In this document: positions 10,598 through 20,145 of the stretch, piece after piece
Position numbering within the stretch: the stretch's first letter is position 1
Layout of the letters: every line of letters starts with the position of its first letter
NCBI GenBank assembly: GCA_963565915.1
Contig: OY751490.1
Span: forward strand, 1,240,001 to 1,304,000
Length of the DNA: 64,000 nucleotides
Direction: 5' to 3'
Origin: Entoloma clypeatum
Taxonomy: Eukaryota; Basidiomycota; Agaricomycetes; Agaricales; Entolomataceae
The notes under the pieces: generated by a model
The model's database searches: none
Seen by the model: only the letters and a program-made list of their open reading frames with translations
What the model was told of the DNA's origin: nothing
Program-made: the position numbers and the translations under genes

Positions 10598-10885
10598 TGT
10601 TATGATCGTACTTTCACTTTTCACTTTATCTTATCTTATCTCGATCTTATCTTATCTACATCATATCGCACATGAGGACATCTCATTATTATCACGCAGC
10701 ATGACGCTGCCACAACGCAGCCTCATGGAATTTACATATATAAGTAGAGTACTTTCACTTGTATTCGATAGCTTGTTCTCTTGAGATTCCCGCTGGGTCT
10801 CTGGGCAATTCAGTTCACTTCACATTTCCCACTTCGTTCTTAAGTTTGGGCTCGCGACGTCGTTTGACTTAGCGTCGCCTCAACA
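10598..10885 (+). repeat. 5' LTR of Gypsy-C
   Basis: 288 bp, TGTTATGATCG to GCCTCAACA. It contains CTTATCTTATC repeats, a TATATAA at 10737-10743 and the self-primer AGCTTGTTCT at 10770-10779, about 30 bp further on, where transcription should start. Confidence 0.95.
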
Positions 10886-10887
10886 GA

Positions 10888-10897
10888 AGAACAAGCT
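10888..10897 (+). promoter_or_regulatory. Primer-binding site of Gypsy-C (self-priming type)
   Basis: AGAACAAGCT, two bases after the LTR, is the exact reverse complement of AGCTTGTTCT at 10770-10779, just where the TATA box would place the RNA 5' end. This fits Tf1-type self-priming. Confidence 0.8.
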
Positions 10898-11444
10898 CTT
10901 ATCATCATCGCCCGCCCAAACACACACACTTCCCACATCACCATCACTATCCCCGCCGTTTCGTGCTTTTGCGTTAAAAGTCACACCTCGCCACTACACG
11001 CGGACCCTAGCGTTAAGGGGGACCTCCCGGACTTCAGGGATAAGAAGAGAAAACGCTTGGTGCACCCACTATAACTAGCGTTGCCGTTCGAGACACACAG
11101 GGAAACGTTGAGCCCGTCCCGTGTCGAGGTGACCAAAGGCCGACGCAACTGACCTTCGGGAAAGCTGCTGGCGCGTGTGGCGACTTGGAAAAGAAGGTCG
11201 CGCACGTTTAGTTCTCAAAAGGTGTTCCAACCCCCGATCTTTTCCCGGATTCGACAGAACCAGCGCGCGTAGGGGTGTTGACCGCGTGGTTTTCATTTTT
11301 CCCAGATCTTCCTTCATTCGGGCATTTCGGCTGCCTGGGTAAACAGATCGTTCTTTGGGTTTTCCTTTTTTTTAGGTTTTCTTTTTCGCTTAAGTAGCAG
11401 AACAGGGTCGCGCGCCCGCTACAAAGCACTATTGCTCACACAAC
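10898..11444 (+). other. Gypsy-C leader (5' untranslated region)
   Basis: About 550 bp between primer-binding site and gag ATG without a supported gene. A pyrimidine-rich T run lies near 11365-11390, shortly before gag. Confidence 0.6.
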
Positions 11445-12521
11445 ATGGCCGACAACAACGACGACGAGTTCGACAATCCCCCTCTCCCTCCTCCCGCTCA
11501 TAATCCCGCCGCCCCGCGTCCCAATGGAAGACGACTAGAAATCGCTGCAGACCCCGGCAGGTACAATGGGGCCAAGGCAACGTTCGGAGTATGGTGGACA
11601 AAGATGCTAGCATGGATCAGGGTCAACCGGGACCTGTTCCAAGGACAAGAAGAAATTTGCATTGCAGTATGGTCTCGCCTGGAAGGCGCTACCGCCGGCA
11701 CCTATGGGGAAACACGCTTGAGGCAGTGCATGGAATCAGAACATTGGCCCACGTTCCAGCAATTAATGAGAGAGGTGACATCAAGATTCCAATCAGCAAC
11801 AGAAATAGAATGGGCACGTGCCAAAATCGAAACCTTTAAACAAGGAAACATGCGGGTGGACGATTTTATTACACAATTTGGAACGTTGGTCATCAAAGGC
11901 CAAATTGAGGAAATGCATGGGATATCTCTGCTAGAAAGGAACACCAAGGATTCGATCATACAACAAATGTTCCAGCAGGGAAGACGACAGACCACCGTGC
12001 AAGACACGAGTGAGGAAATTTTAGCAATCGGAAGAGCAGAGGAAACTTACGCGGCAAGACCGGGCATGAGGACCGGCAACAACTTTGGACAGCAGAGAAC
12101 CGGATGGGGCAATCGGCCCGCAAACCAGCAGAATCAGCAGCGACCATTCGGACAACAACAGTACGGGGGGTACCGAGCCCCGCAGCAAAACGGACAGCAA
12201 GGTCAGGGACGCCGAGATCCCAATGCTATGGAGGTCGATAGAAACCAGCGCCGAGCGCCTGGTAATTGTTACAACTGCGGAGGACAGGGGCATTTCGCCC
12301 GGGAATGCAGACGGCCACAACGCAGGGTGCGAGCGGCTGTGATTGAACAAATCGACGAACATGAGGAAGAAGAAATCTTACGACAAATCACGGCAAGGCG
12401 TCAAGCACGACAAGCCGCAAACGGACCAAGGGGTGTGATTGGCGCGCCTGCGCCGAATCCCAATGGTCAGAACAATGGACAAGCTGCTGGGCAGCAGGGT
12501 TTTGTGAACGTCAACCAGTAA
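11445..12521 (+). CDS. gag: Gypsy-C gag (capsid/nucleocapsid), intact
   Basis: ATG 11445 opens a 358-aa gag. An acidic/proline-rich N-terminus (residues 1-40) is followed by a helical retrotransposon gag capsid region (about 45-205, with KIETFKQGNMRVDDFITQF), a Gln/Asn/Gly-rich linker, and one CCHC knuckle (CYNCGGQGHFAREC, about residues 276-289). A second Gln/Asn-rich tail follows. It would assemble the particle and bind element RNA. The pol frame is open from 12365, overlaps gag by about 157 nt and lies in the -1 frame, so pol is probably made by frameshifting or reinitiation. No textbook slippery heptamer stood out. The frame is undamaged. Confidence 0.95.
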   Translation: MADNNDDEFDNPPLPPPAHNPAAPRPNGRRLEIAADPGRYNGAKATFGVWWTKMLAWIRVNRDLFQGQEEICIAVWSRLEGATAGTYGETRLRQCMESEHWPTFQQLMREVTSRFQSATEIEWARAKIETFKQGNMRVDDFITQFGTLVIKGQIEEMHGISLLERNTKDSIIQQMFQQGRRQTTVQDTSEEILAIGRAEETYAARPGMRTGNNFGQQRTGWGNRPANQQNQQRPFGQQQYGGYRAPQQNGQQGQGRRDPNAMEVDRNQRRAPGNCYNCGGQGHFARECRRPQRRVRAAVIEQIDEHEEEEILRQITARRQARQAANGPRGVIGAPAPNPNGQNNGQAAGQQGFVNVNQ

Positions 12522-15500
12522 ATCCCCCGCTGGCTCTGACAAATCGATATGAATGTTTGCCTATAGACTCTTACGTACATAAGGACATTGTAAAATCTTG
12601 GTTTCAGAAACTTACGGATGCTGCAGTTACGTACAATAAAATACTATTAGATAAACCTAGTAGGAAAGAAAAACCAAAAAAAGATGAATCGGACTTAGAT
12701 ACACTTGTAAACTATATCATTGGGAAGCCCTCAGAAACGAGGCTTGGTTCGTCCCCTACGGATGAATGCTTAATTCCCTGTTGCAAAGAATCAGATAACT
12801 TAACTAGGCAAACGGACTCTATGGGGGAACCATCTTTTATTCGATCCACTTCTTTGGAAAAGGAGCTTATGATGAAAATCACGCTGGAAACGTTGCAGGA
12901 CAAACGCACATTCGATGTTGAAGCATTATTAGACTCAGGGGCGACAGGGATGTTCATAGATCTGGACTTCGCCAAAAGGAACAACATTAAATTAAGGGTA
13001 CTACCTTTCCCCATTCGGGTCTACAACGTTGATGGCACGCTTAACCAAGGAGGTTCGATCACGCATGAAGCAGTCATGGCTATGCGGTATAAAGGACATG
13101 TGGAGATAGCCGTGTTTGAGGCATGCAACCTAGGGAAAGCTAAAATTATTGTTGGACATACCTGGCTGAAACGCCATAATCCAGAAATCGATTGGGAAAA
13201 GGCGGAAATTAAACTATCAAGATGTCCAGAAGAATGTGGCATGCGTCGAACACGTTATTTAAATAAAACTGCAAGAACCAGATGGGGCGGAAGAATGGAA
13301 GAAGTAGTAGAAGGAAATGAGGAAGAAATGGAGGAGGAAGTAATCCACACGCTCAGGGCAGCTAAAGGAGAACCCTCAGATGAAGTACCGGCAGAACAGG
13401 TTGTCCCCCGGAAATATCACAAATATCTATCAGTCTTTGAAAAGAAAGCATCGGAGAGATTACCAGTCAGGAAACCATGGGACCACGCTATAGACTTAAA
13501 ACCGGATTTCGTACCAAAGAAGGCCAAAGTCTATCCCCTGTCACCAGATGAAAGGAGAGAAGTATCCGAATTTGTAAACGATCAATTACGCAAAGGATAT
13601 ATTCGACCTACCAAGTCACCACAAACCTCGCCAGTATTCTTTATACCCAAAAAAGACGGAAAGAAACGAATGGTACAGGATTACCGACACATTAACGGCT
13701 GGACCGTTCGCAATAATTATCCACTCCCGTTAATTCCGGAATTGATCGATAAATTAAAGGGAAAGAAAAGGTTTACCAAAATGGACCTCAGATGGGGGTA
13801 TAACAATGTACGCATCAAAGAAGGAGACGAGTGGAAAGCGGCATTCACAACCCCAGACGGAGCTTTCGAACCAACAGTCATGTTCTTCGGATTAAATAAT
13901 TCCCCAAGCACGTTTCAAACCATGATGAACGACATATTTAGAGACTTGATTGATCAAGGAGACGTAGTTATCTATATCGATGATATATTGGTAGCAACTG
14001 AAGGAGAAAAAGGACACAGTGAAATCGTGGAGGAAATTCTAAAAAGATTACGAGAAAACGACTTATTCTTAAAACCAGGAAAATGTTTCTTTGACCGAGA
14101 CGAAATAGAGTTCTTAGGGTTAATTATTGGGAAAGACGGAATTCGAATGGATCCTTCAAAAGTAGACGCCATCAAACAATGGCCGAAACCAACAAAAGTC
14201 AAAGAAATTCAGTCGTTTCTAGGATTGGCCAATTTCTATCGAAGATTTGTCAAAGACTTCTCTAAAGTGGCAGGGCCCTTACATAAATTAACAAGGAAAG
14301 AAACAATCTGGAATTGGAAAGAGGAACAGGAGGAAGCGTTTGATATGCTAAAGAAATTATTTACGGAAGCACCTATATTAGTATCTCCCGATCCGGATCG
14401 GAAGTTGAGAGTAGAATCAGACGCATCGGACTTTGCTACAGGAGCAATTCTATCTATGGAATGCGAGGATGAGAAATGGAGGCCATGTGCCTTTCTATCT
14501 AAAGGATTAAATGATGTGGAACGAAATTACGACGTACACGATAAAGAAATGCTGGGCATAATTCGAGCGCTGGAAGCATGGAGACACCACCTTGAAGGAG
14601 CCAAACATGAGGTCGAGATCTGGACCGATCATAAAAACCTCGAGTACTTCATGCAGGGACGAAAGCTTAATCGCAGACAAGCACGCTGGGCGTTGTATCT
14701 AACACGCTTCAACTTTAAATTAATACACAAAGCTGGCACCTCAATGGGAAAGGCGGACGCTCTTTCGAGAAGGGTCGATCATAGAAAGGGGGTGGAAAAT
14801 GACAACGAAGACGTAACATTATTAAAACCGGAATACTTCCACTTGCGAGCAATGGATCGAGGTCACATACTTATTGATGGAGAAGAAAGTAAACTATTAA
14901 AACGCATCAGGGATGCCAAGGAATTTGACGAACAAGTGTTGAAAGCAGTAGAAGAGTTAAAGAAAACAAATACCAAAACATTACGCGCAGACGAATGGCA
15001 TGAAGAGCAGGGACTCTGGTTACATAGAGGAAAGGTTTATGTTCCGAAAAGTCAGGAACTCAGGGAGGAAATAATTAAATTACACCACGACAACCCAGTT
15101 GCAGGACACCCAGGGCAGTGGAAGACCCTGGAATTGGTTACACGTAATTATTGGTGGCCTAGTATTACAAACATGGTCAAAGCATACGTCGAGGGCTGCG
15201 ACAGATGTCAACGATCAAAAAACGTGCCTCAACCGCTAGCTGGTAAATTAAAAGCAAACACGGAACATGCAGGACCATGGAAACATGTTACAGCAGATTT
15301 TATTGTAGGACTCCCAGAAGCTCAGGGGTACAACGCAGTATTAGTCGTGGCTTGCAGATCAACAAAGCAATCACACTTTATCAAAACACGCGATGAAGTC
15401 TCAGCAGAAGGATTAGCTAAACTATATCGGGACGAAGTCTGGAAACTTCATGGACTGCCAGAATCGTTAACGTCAGATCGAGGACCACAATTTGCGGCAA

Positions 15501-16438
15501 TATTTATGAAGGAACTAAATAAAATATTGGGGATCACAACTAAATTATCAACGGCGTATCATCCGCAAACAGACGGACAGACGGAGCGCATCAACCAGGA
15601 GTTGGAACAATATCTAAGATCATTTATTTCCCATCGGCAAACAGATTGGCCCGAATGGATGGCAACCGCGGAGTTCGCCTATAATAATAAAATTCACACG
15701 GCAACTCAGTTCTCGCCGTTCTATGTAAATTATGGGTTTAACCCTAGGATGGGCGTAGAACCTCGGAGGGCAGAAAAGTCAGAACCGGCAAAAGAATTCG
15801 CAGAGCGAATGAAGAAGATTCATGAGGAGGCGGAAGCGGCGCTAGTAAAAGCACGAGAAGAGATGGAACGGTATGCGAACCTGAAAAGGGGTGATGCACC
15901 AGTTTACAAAGTTGGCGACAAAGTTTGGTTATCGACTAAAGACCTGAAGTTGAACCGACCCTTAAAGAAACTTGCCGAACGATGGATTGGACCCTATACC
16001 ATAACCAAAATCATTTCGTCACACGCCGTAGAACTTAAATTACCGAAAACCTGGAAAATCCACCCGGTCATCAATGTATCACGAGTCCGATTATTTAAGG
16101 AACCACTATTTATGTCACAAAGGGTGCAGGCACCAAACCCGATAGTTATCAATGGCGAAGAGGAGTACGATGTCGCAAAAGTTATTGACTCAAGGTTGAA
16201 GAGAGGAAAGCTGGAATATTTAGTGCAATGGGAGGGTCTGACTCAGGATCACAACACGTGGGAACCCGAGGATCACCTAGAACATGCCAAGGAAGCGGTG
16301 GAGGACTTCTTTAAATTAAACCCGAATGCACCTCGGCGCTTATGCGCAAACATCTTTGAAGGATTGGAATTTAAACCATATGAAAATTTCACGAACACCC
16401 CGGACGACATCATATCTCGCCTGGAAGTCGAGATCTAG
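12365..16438 (+). CDS. pol: Gypsy-C pol polyprotein: protease, RT, RNase H, integrase, chromodomain; intact
   Basis: The frame is open from 12365 to the stop at 16438; numbering here counts from TTG 12557 (1293 codons), because no ATG marks the start. Domains: aspartic protease LLDSGATG (Asp about 126), reverse transcriptase with YIDD (about 473), RNase H (ESDASDFATGAI), integrase zinc domain (HHDNPVAGHPGQ...CDRCQ), and integrase core with D914, D974 and E1010, giving exact D,D(35)E spacing. A C-terminal chromodomain (VQWEGLTQDHNTWEPEDH, about 1215-1235) could tether integration to histone marks. All catalytic residues I can check are present, so the enzyme set should be functional. Confidence 0.96.
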   Translation, partial: GRRNLTTNHGKASSTTSRKRTKGCDWRACAESQWSEQWTSCWAAGFCERQPVNPPLALTNRYECLPIDSYVHKDIVKSWFQKLTDAAVTYNKILLDKPSRKEKPKKDESDLDTLVNYIIGKPSETRLGSSPTDECLIPCCKESDNLTRQTDSMGEPSFIRSTSLEKELMMKITLETLQDKRTFDVEALLDSGATGMFIDLDFAKRNNIKLRVLPFPIRVYNVDGTLNQGGSITHEAVMAMRYKGHVEIAVFEACNLGKAKIIVGHTWLKRHNPEIDWEKAEIKLSRCPEECGMRRTRYLNKTARTRWGGRMEEVVEGNEEEMEEEVIHTLRAAKGEPSDEVPAEQVVPRKYHKYLSVFEKKASERLPVRKPWDHAIDLKPDFVPKKAKVYPLSPDERREVSEFVNDQLRKGYIRPTKSPQTSPVFFIPKKDGKKRMVQDYRHINGWTVRNNYPLPLIPELIDKLKGKKRFTKMDLRWGYNNVRIKEGDEWKAAFTTPDGAFEPTVMFFGLNNSPSTFQTMMNDIFRDLIDQGDVVIYIDDILVATEGEKGHSEIVEEILKRLRENDLFLKPGKCFFDRDEIEFLGLIIGKDGIRMDPSKVDAIKQWPKPTKVKEIQSFLGLANFYRRFVKDFSKVAGPLHKLTRKETIWNWKEEQEEAFDMLKKLFTEAPILVSPDPDRKLRVESDASDFATGAILSMECEDEKWRPCAFLSKGLNDVERNYDVHDKEMLGIIRALEAWRHHLEGAKHEVEIWTDHKNLEYFMQGRKLNRRQARWALYLTRFNFKLIHKAGTSMGKADALSRRVDHRKGVENDNEDVTLLKPEYFHLRAMDRGHILIDGEESKLLKRIRDAKEFDEQVLKAVEELKKTNTKTLRADEWHEEQGLWLHRGKVYVPKSQELREEIIKLHHDNPVAGHPGQWKTLELVTRNYWWPSITNMVKAYVEGCDRCQRSKNVPQPLAGKLKANTEHAGPWKHVTADFIVGLPEAQGYNAVLVVACRSTKQSHFIKTRDEVSAEGLAKLYRDEVWKLHGLPESLTSDRGPQFAAIFMKELNKILGITTKLSTAYHPQTDGQTERINQELEQYLRSFISHRQTDWPEWMATAEFAYNNKIHTATQFSPFYVNYGFNPRMGVEPRRAEKSEPAKEFAERMKKIHEEAEAALVKAREEMERYANLKRGDAPVYKVGDKVWLSTKDLKLNRPLKKLAERWIGPYTITKIISSHAVELKLPKTWKIHPVINVSRVRLFKEPLFMSQRVQAPNPIVINGEEEYDVAKVIDSRLKRGKLEYLVQWEGLTQDHNTWEPEDHLEHAKEAVEDFFKLNPNAPRRLCANIFEGLEFKPYENFTNTPDDIISRLEVEI

Positions 16439-16449
16439 AAAGGGGGTAA
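16439..16449 (+). promoter_or_regulatory. Polypurine tract of Gypsy-C
   Basis: AAAGGGGGTAA immediately precedes the 3' LTR and overlaps the end of the pol stop region. Confidence 0.8.
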
Positions 16450-16737
16450 TGTTATGATCGTACTTTCACTTTTCACTTTATCTTATCTTATCTCGATCTT
16501 ATCTTATCTACATCATATCGCACATGAGGACATCTCATTATTATCACGCAGCATGACGCTGCCACAATGCAGCCTCATGGAATTTACATATATAAGTAGA
16601 GTACTTTCACTTGTATTCGATAGCTTGTTCTCTTGAGATTCCCGCTGGGTCTCTGGGCAATTCAGTTCACTTCACATTTCCCACTTCGTTCTTAAGTTTG
16701 GGCTCGCGACGTCGTTTGACTTAGCGTCGCCTCAACA
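16450..16737 (+). repeat. 3' LTR of Gypsy-C
   Basis: 288 bp, identical to the 5' LTR except for one C-to-T change in the ACGCAGCCTC stretch. Followed by GATAC, the target duplication. Confidence 0.95.
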
Positions 16738-16901
16738 GATACGAGCATCCAGGTCCCTTCAAACTGTAAAAACCCTGTCATCTTATTGCTCCACTCCTTC
16801 CAGTTAGAGCCGGTCATCTTGACGACAGCGGATTTGTAATCAAAAGAAGAGATGCTTTGATGCGAAGGGTGAAAGCGCAAAAGACTGGAAATTGAATGCA
16901 T
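16738..16901 (-). pseudogene. gag: Copia-B gag N-terminus
   Basis: ATG 16901-16899 on the minus strand starts a frame with the motif NWKEWSNKMTGFLQFEGTW, the typical opening of Copia gag in which a Trp-rich helix follows the start. It reads into the Gypsy-C insertion at 16737. Joined to 10597 after removing one GATAC, it continues in phase. Confidence 0.75.
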
Positions 16902-17238
16902 CAGTCACATGTCAAATCACTGGATCTTAGATGAAACAGGGACACAACAACATGTGTTTTACTCCACTAGGGTCCATCAGACCCCTATTCCATGTTTAAC
17001 ATCGTACACAGAGTTAACTGGTAGACACATGTATGGAGGCGGATGGGCATCACGATCATCAGGGTATTATCACCTGGATCTGCTAGTTCATCGCACTACA
17101 CGATGATGTGGGATTAAACATCCACATAATCATTAATGTTGTATGTACAGATCGAGGTGCACTTGATCTATTGTGTTTGCGATGTAGCGGCATCGAGTCT
17201 ACTAAGACTGCCAGCGACGAGCGCAATGGCGAGTCTCA
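16902..17238 (-). other. Copia-B leader
   Basis: About 340 bp between primer-binding site and gag start on the minus strand. No gene is supported. Confidence 0.6.
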
Positions 17239-17250
17239 GGGCTCATAACC
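17239..17250 (-). promoter_or_regulatory. Primer-binding site of Copia-B, half-tRNA initiator-Met type
   Basis: On the minus strand the LTR end CCAACA is followed at once by GGTTATGAGCCC. This is complementary to the anticodon arm of initiator tRNA-Met (GGGCTCATAACC), as in Drosophila copia and Ty5, rather than to a tRNA 3' end. Confidence 0.8.
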
Positions 17251-17555
17251 TGTTGGAACAGCATACAATCACATCAACACTGGAGGTGATCACAGTGGAT
17301 GTGTCGTCTTGCAGTCCTAGTATACTCTACGCTATGCGCTACAGATCATGTATTCTACAATAGAGGGGGAACCTTACTACTAACCTTTGAGAGGTGTTTG
17401 CAAGGTGGGGGTTACTCGGTAAGAGTGTTATATTGCACAGAGAATAAGGACAGTCTTATATACTAGTCTACTTATTTGTACATCATTTGTACATCATGGG
17501 ATTGAGCACATGACACTATAGATGAAATATCTATAGGAGTGGAATTCGTTCAACA
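17251..17555 (-). repeat. 5' LTR of Copia-B
   Basis: 305 bp; the minus strand reads TGTTGAACGAATTCC to GTTCCAACA. The ends match the style of the Copia-A LTRs (TGTTGAA...CAACA). It is adjacent to the half-tRNA PBS. Confidence 0.8.
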
Positions 17556-18081
17556 CCAATTTCCTCTGGGATTGTTCGGGATCGCTTGTAATTAGTCTCT
17601 TCTATAATCCTACTTTGGGAAGAAATATTGTGCTCGTGTTGTCAGAGGCTTCCCGGTGAGGGGGAGTCAAAAATTCGAGGTATTTGAAACAATTGTCATG
17701 GTATCGTCACAGTCATATTTCAGACTCCGCAAGCATTTGATGCATCGAGCATCCACATTGATAATTTAGCACCCCTTACACGATTCAAACGCCGCTTGGA
17801 AGTGTCACTCTAATGTCACTCCAAGAGCTCTTTTTTCATAGTTCAGTGTCCCCTGCTTTAACAAACACATCCTGAGACCTGAGCTCCGGGATTTGAGGTC
17901 CCCTCATATTGCCAAAGAGGCTCTATGAACCAAACCTTAAGTGGTCCAGAGGATCTGGATAGATCTAGCCATCACTGCCGTATTTACACTAGTTTTCCTT
18001 GCGAAAAATCACCAAATTGCCTCTCAAGCAGGCTCTCTTCAATTTCCCTGCTCAAAAACTTGGGGATCCAGTATTAGATAG
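17556..18081. other. Non-coding stretch, nothing recognised
   Basis: No coding frame, repeat copy or RNA gene was supported here. It may be original intergenic DNA flanking Copia-B. Confidence 0.5.
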
Positions 18082-18660
18082 TAATACTGGGCCATGGTGC
18101 CCCTGCCCTAGTATTATTAGGCTCGACTATAGTAAAACCCCAACACCAGTGTTAAATCAGGCCTTAAAACCAGCAAAAAGACTCCGTCACGCTCTGTCCC
18201 CTCTGCCTATTTGGGAATGCCATGTCAGCAAGCCTCTGGAAGCTGACAGCTCGGGCCCCTCCAGCTCCCACCACCCACAGCACCTCTTCGTCTAATCAGC
18301 TTCCCACAGCTGCCTCACCATTAGTGTTTAAAGGTTCGGTTTTTTTTGCTTTTGTGAATATCTCAACAACCACTGGATGGAATTTCATCATCCAAGAGAT
18401 GACCCCCACTTATTTTGACTGCCATTGACATTTATGACATGTTGCAATATCTCAACAATGGCTGGGTGAAAAAATTTCATCTAATGGAAGACCCCCTGGC
18501 TTTTTATGACCTCCATCTGTCCAAATACTTTGGTAATTTTAGTGATTTTATTGGGATTTCTGGAGCCATTTTTTAAAAAGGATGAACTGCAAAAAGATCT
18601 GAACTGGACTGAACCCTCAAGCACTACTCACCATCATCAACAGCCATCAATGCCCGCTGC
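18082..18660 (+). repeat. Dispersed non-coding repeat, copy 1
   Basis: About 579 bp, matching the reverse complement of 62428-63007 at an estimated 97% identity over the full length. One end starts TAATACTGGGCC and has an inverted partner AGTATTATTA 25-30 bases on, giving a terminal hairpin. No ORF is shared convincingly. It could be a non-autonomous DNA element or a fragment of a larger one. Confidence 0.85.
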
Positions 18661-18946
18661 CACCACCCTCTTCCGACAACTAGTGCCACTGGAATGCTTT
18701 GGGACAGCCTTCTACACCTCTTTTCCAGGTGATGGCATGGGTACTCCCACAGGTACTAGAACACTGACCTGTACCCATATCTGCATGGGTAGCAACCCAT
18801 CAACCCACAGGTAGATTGAGCACAGGTATTGGCAGATAGGCGCGGGGCCAGGTGAGGGTTCCCACATGGGGTTTGCACAGTAGGCAAAAACATATTATAA
18901 ACTATGAATAATAATAATAATAATAATAATGTGGCATGCCGTTGGG
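18661..18946. other. Non-coding stretch with an (AAT)8 microsatellite
   Basis: The only structure seen is a perfect (AAT)8 run at 18907-18930, plus short GGTACC/ACCTGT inverted motifs near 18738-18822. No gene is supported. Confidence 0.6.
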
Positions 18947-19349
18947 TGTTACGGACTCTACGGTATGCAGACGACGTCATCACTTTTACTTATTGGCCTG
19001 GCTCGGCGCCCTCTTACGAGCTTACTATGTCTAATGTCTACTTTCGCAACCTTTGATTCCCAGTCTGACTCACTACCTTTACTTCGTCAGCCCCTTTAGT
19101 ATACTTCGCTCCCGTGCTGACTTGCTTTCCGCAGTCAGCTTACTTATTGTACATAGCCTTCCGCAGTTGCCTTACTCATGCGCACTGCCTTCCACAGTAC
19201 TGACTCATCCGCTACCGCCTATAGTCAGTACCTATATAAACCTCCTGTACTGTAGTAGATTCCTTAGATTTAGCAATCACATTGCTCTTCGCCTTTCCAC
19301 TTTCCTGCATACTCTGCCTGAACCTTGGAATGGTTTGTTAAGCATAACA
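18947..19349 (+). repeat. Gypsy-A LTR, long form, no internal region attached
   Basis: 403 bp, TGTTACGGACTC to AAGCATAACA. It has TATATAA at 19233-19239 and the self-primer AGATTTAGCAA at 19266-19276. The flanks (TTGGG and AGATG) do not form a target duplication, and the right edge cuts into the 5' part of the Zn2Cys6 gene. It is therefore better read as a recombined or deleted remnant than as a clean solo LTR. It is the reference for what Gypsy-A1's LTRs have lost. Confidence 0.9.
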
Positions 19350-20109
19350 AGATGCAGGTAGCAGAGGAGATGTGTCGGCGTCGGAGCTGGCAGCTCAGAA
19401 GAGGGCCGATGAAGTGGCCGCTATGCAAGGGGCGTTGAGCAAGGGGTCAGGGGTGTCACAGGTGGAGAAGAAGAAGAAGGTGGAGGAGGTGACGGTGATG
19501 GTCGGAGAGGGGTCGGGAGTTGGGGTTGGGGTCAGCGCCTGCGATAGGTGCATTATGAAGAGCGTCGAGTGTGAACACGATGAGTGAGTTCTTCTTTGGT
19601 TCGTCCTTTCTGTTTCAACCTTTTGTTTTAGGAATAAGTTGTCCTGCAAGGGTTGTGTCAAAGACAAGAAGAAGTGCGAGGTCAGAGCGTCAGAGGGAAA
19701 GTCGGAGGTGAAGGAGGTGAAGAAGATGGTGAAGATAAATAAGGGAAAAAAGAAGGCGTTGGAGAGTGGGTCGGAGGACACTGTCTTGAGTGTCCTCAAG
19801 ATGATTTTGGCGGAGACCAGGCAGGTGAGGCGACTGCTAACAGCAGTCGAAGGGTCGGTGAACACTGAGTACCGACAAAAGTCGCCAGAGGTGTCGGAGG
19901 AGGAGATGGAGTCGGAGATGGATACAAGGGAGGAGATGCACAAATTAAGGCTGGAGAAGAGAATTGCAAGGAGAATAAGGAAGGATATTGTGAATAGGAA
20001 AAGGTTGGAGTTGCCAGAGCTGTCGGACGATTCTGACATGTCGATTTCGGAGCTGTCGGAGAAGGCGGAGGAGGAGGAGGAGGAGGGTCCATCAAACAAG
20101 AAACAATAA
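19350..20109 (+). CDS. Zn(II)2Cys6-type protein gene, 5'-truncated, two exons, antisense in Gypsy-B
   Basis: Exon 1 is 19350-19583, the intron 19584-19631 (48 bp, GTGAGT...TTTTAG) and exon 2 is 19632-20109, giving about 236 codons. Splicing creates C-x2-C-x6-C-x8-C-x2-C-x6-C, exactly the fungal Zn(II)2Cys6 spacing: three cysteines come from exon 1 (CDRCIMKSVEC) and three from exon 2 (CKGCVKDKKKC). A Lys-rich segment and an acidic, Ser/Glu-rich C-terminus (EKAEEEEEEGPSNKKQ) follow. There is no ATG; the frame is open to the junction with the Gypsy-A LTR, so the N-terminus is lost. It ends 36 bp from the stop of pol on the other strand. A DNA-binding role is inferred from the motif only. Confidence 0.7.
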
Positions 20110-20145
20110 CTAAGTAGATAGCAATAGTACTCGTTTTTTCTTGTT

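Larger units (their letters stand above)
10598..16737 (+). mobile_element. Gypsy-C, intact chromodomain Ty3/Gypsy retrotransposon
   Basis: A complete element of 6140 bp. It has 288-bp LTRs that differ at a single base, a perfect GATAC target duplication (10593-10597 and 16738-16742), a self-priming PBS, open gag and pol, and a polypurine tract. It inserted into Copia-B gag. Excising it with one GATAC rejoins that frame in phase (WMLVS followed by GDWIQ). The single LTR difference (C/T at about 10706 versus 16558) implies a recent insertion. It is the best candidate in the window for an autonomous, currently mobile LTR element. Confidence 0.96.
1..17555 (-). mobile_element. Copia-B, Ty1/Copia retrotransposon, left end outside window, interrupted three times
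   Basis: One minus-strand Ty1/Copia element can be followed through the first 17.5 kb. From its 5' end it shows an LTR (17251-17555), a primer-binding site (17239-17250), a leader, the gag start (16901 down to 16738), Gypsy-C, the gag remainder (10597 to about 9561), a TCGGAG-rich stretch, pol (8598 to 6397), Gypsy-A1, and the pol hinge (158 to 1). Reverse transcriptase, RNase H and the 3' LTR lie left of the window. The pieces are assigned together because the reading frame rejoins in phase across both Gypsy insertions. Five bases 3' of the LTR (CCAAT, 17556-17560) would be its target duplication; the partner is not visible. Confidence 0.85.

Noticed and set aside
10602..10784. Identical 60-codon ORFs in both Gypsy-C LTRs (also 16454-16636)
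   Set aside because: They are duplicated only because the LTR is; the translation follows the CTTATC repeats.
18082..18130. Stem-loop with TAGTATTA, resembling a rolling-circle origin nonamer
   Set aside because: The motif sits in the stem, not the loop, differs from the consensus, and no Rep gene is linked to either copy.
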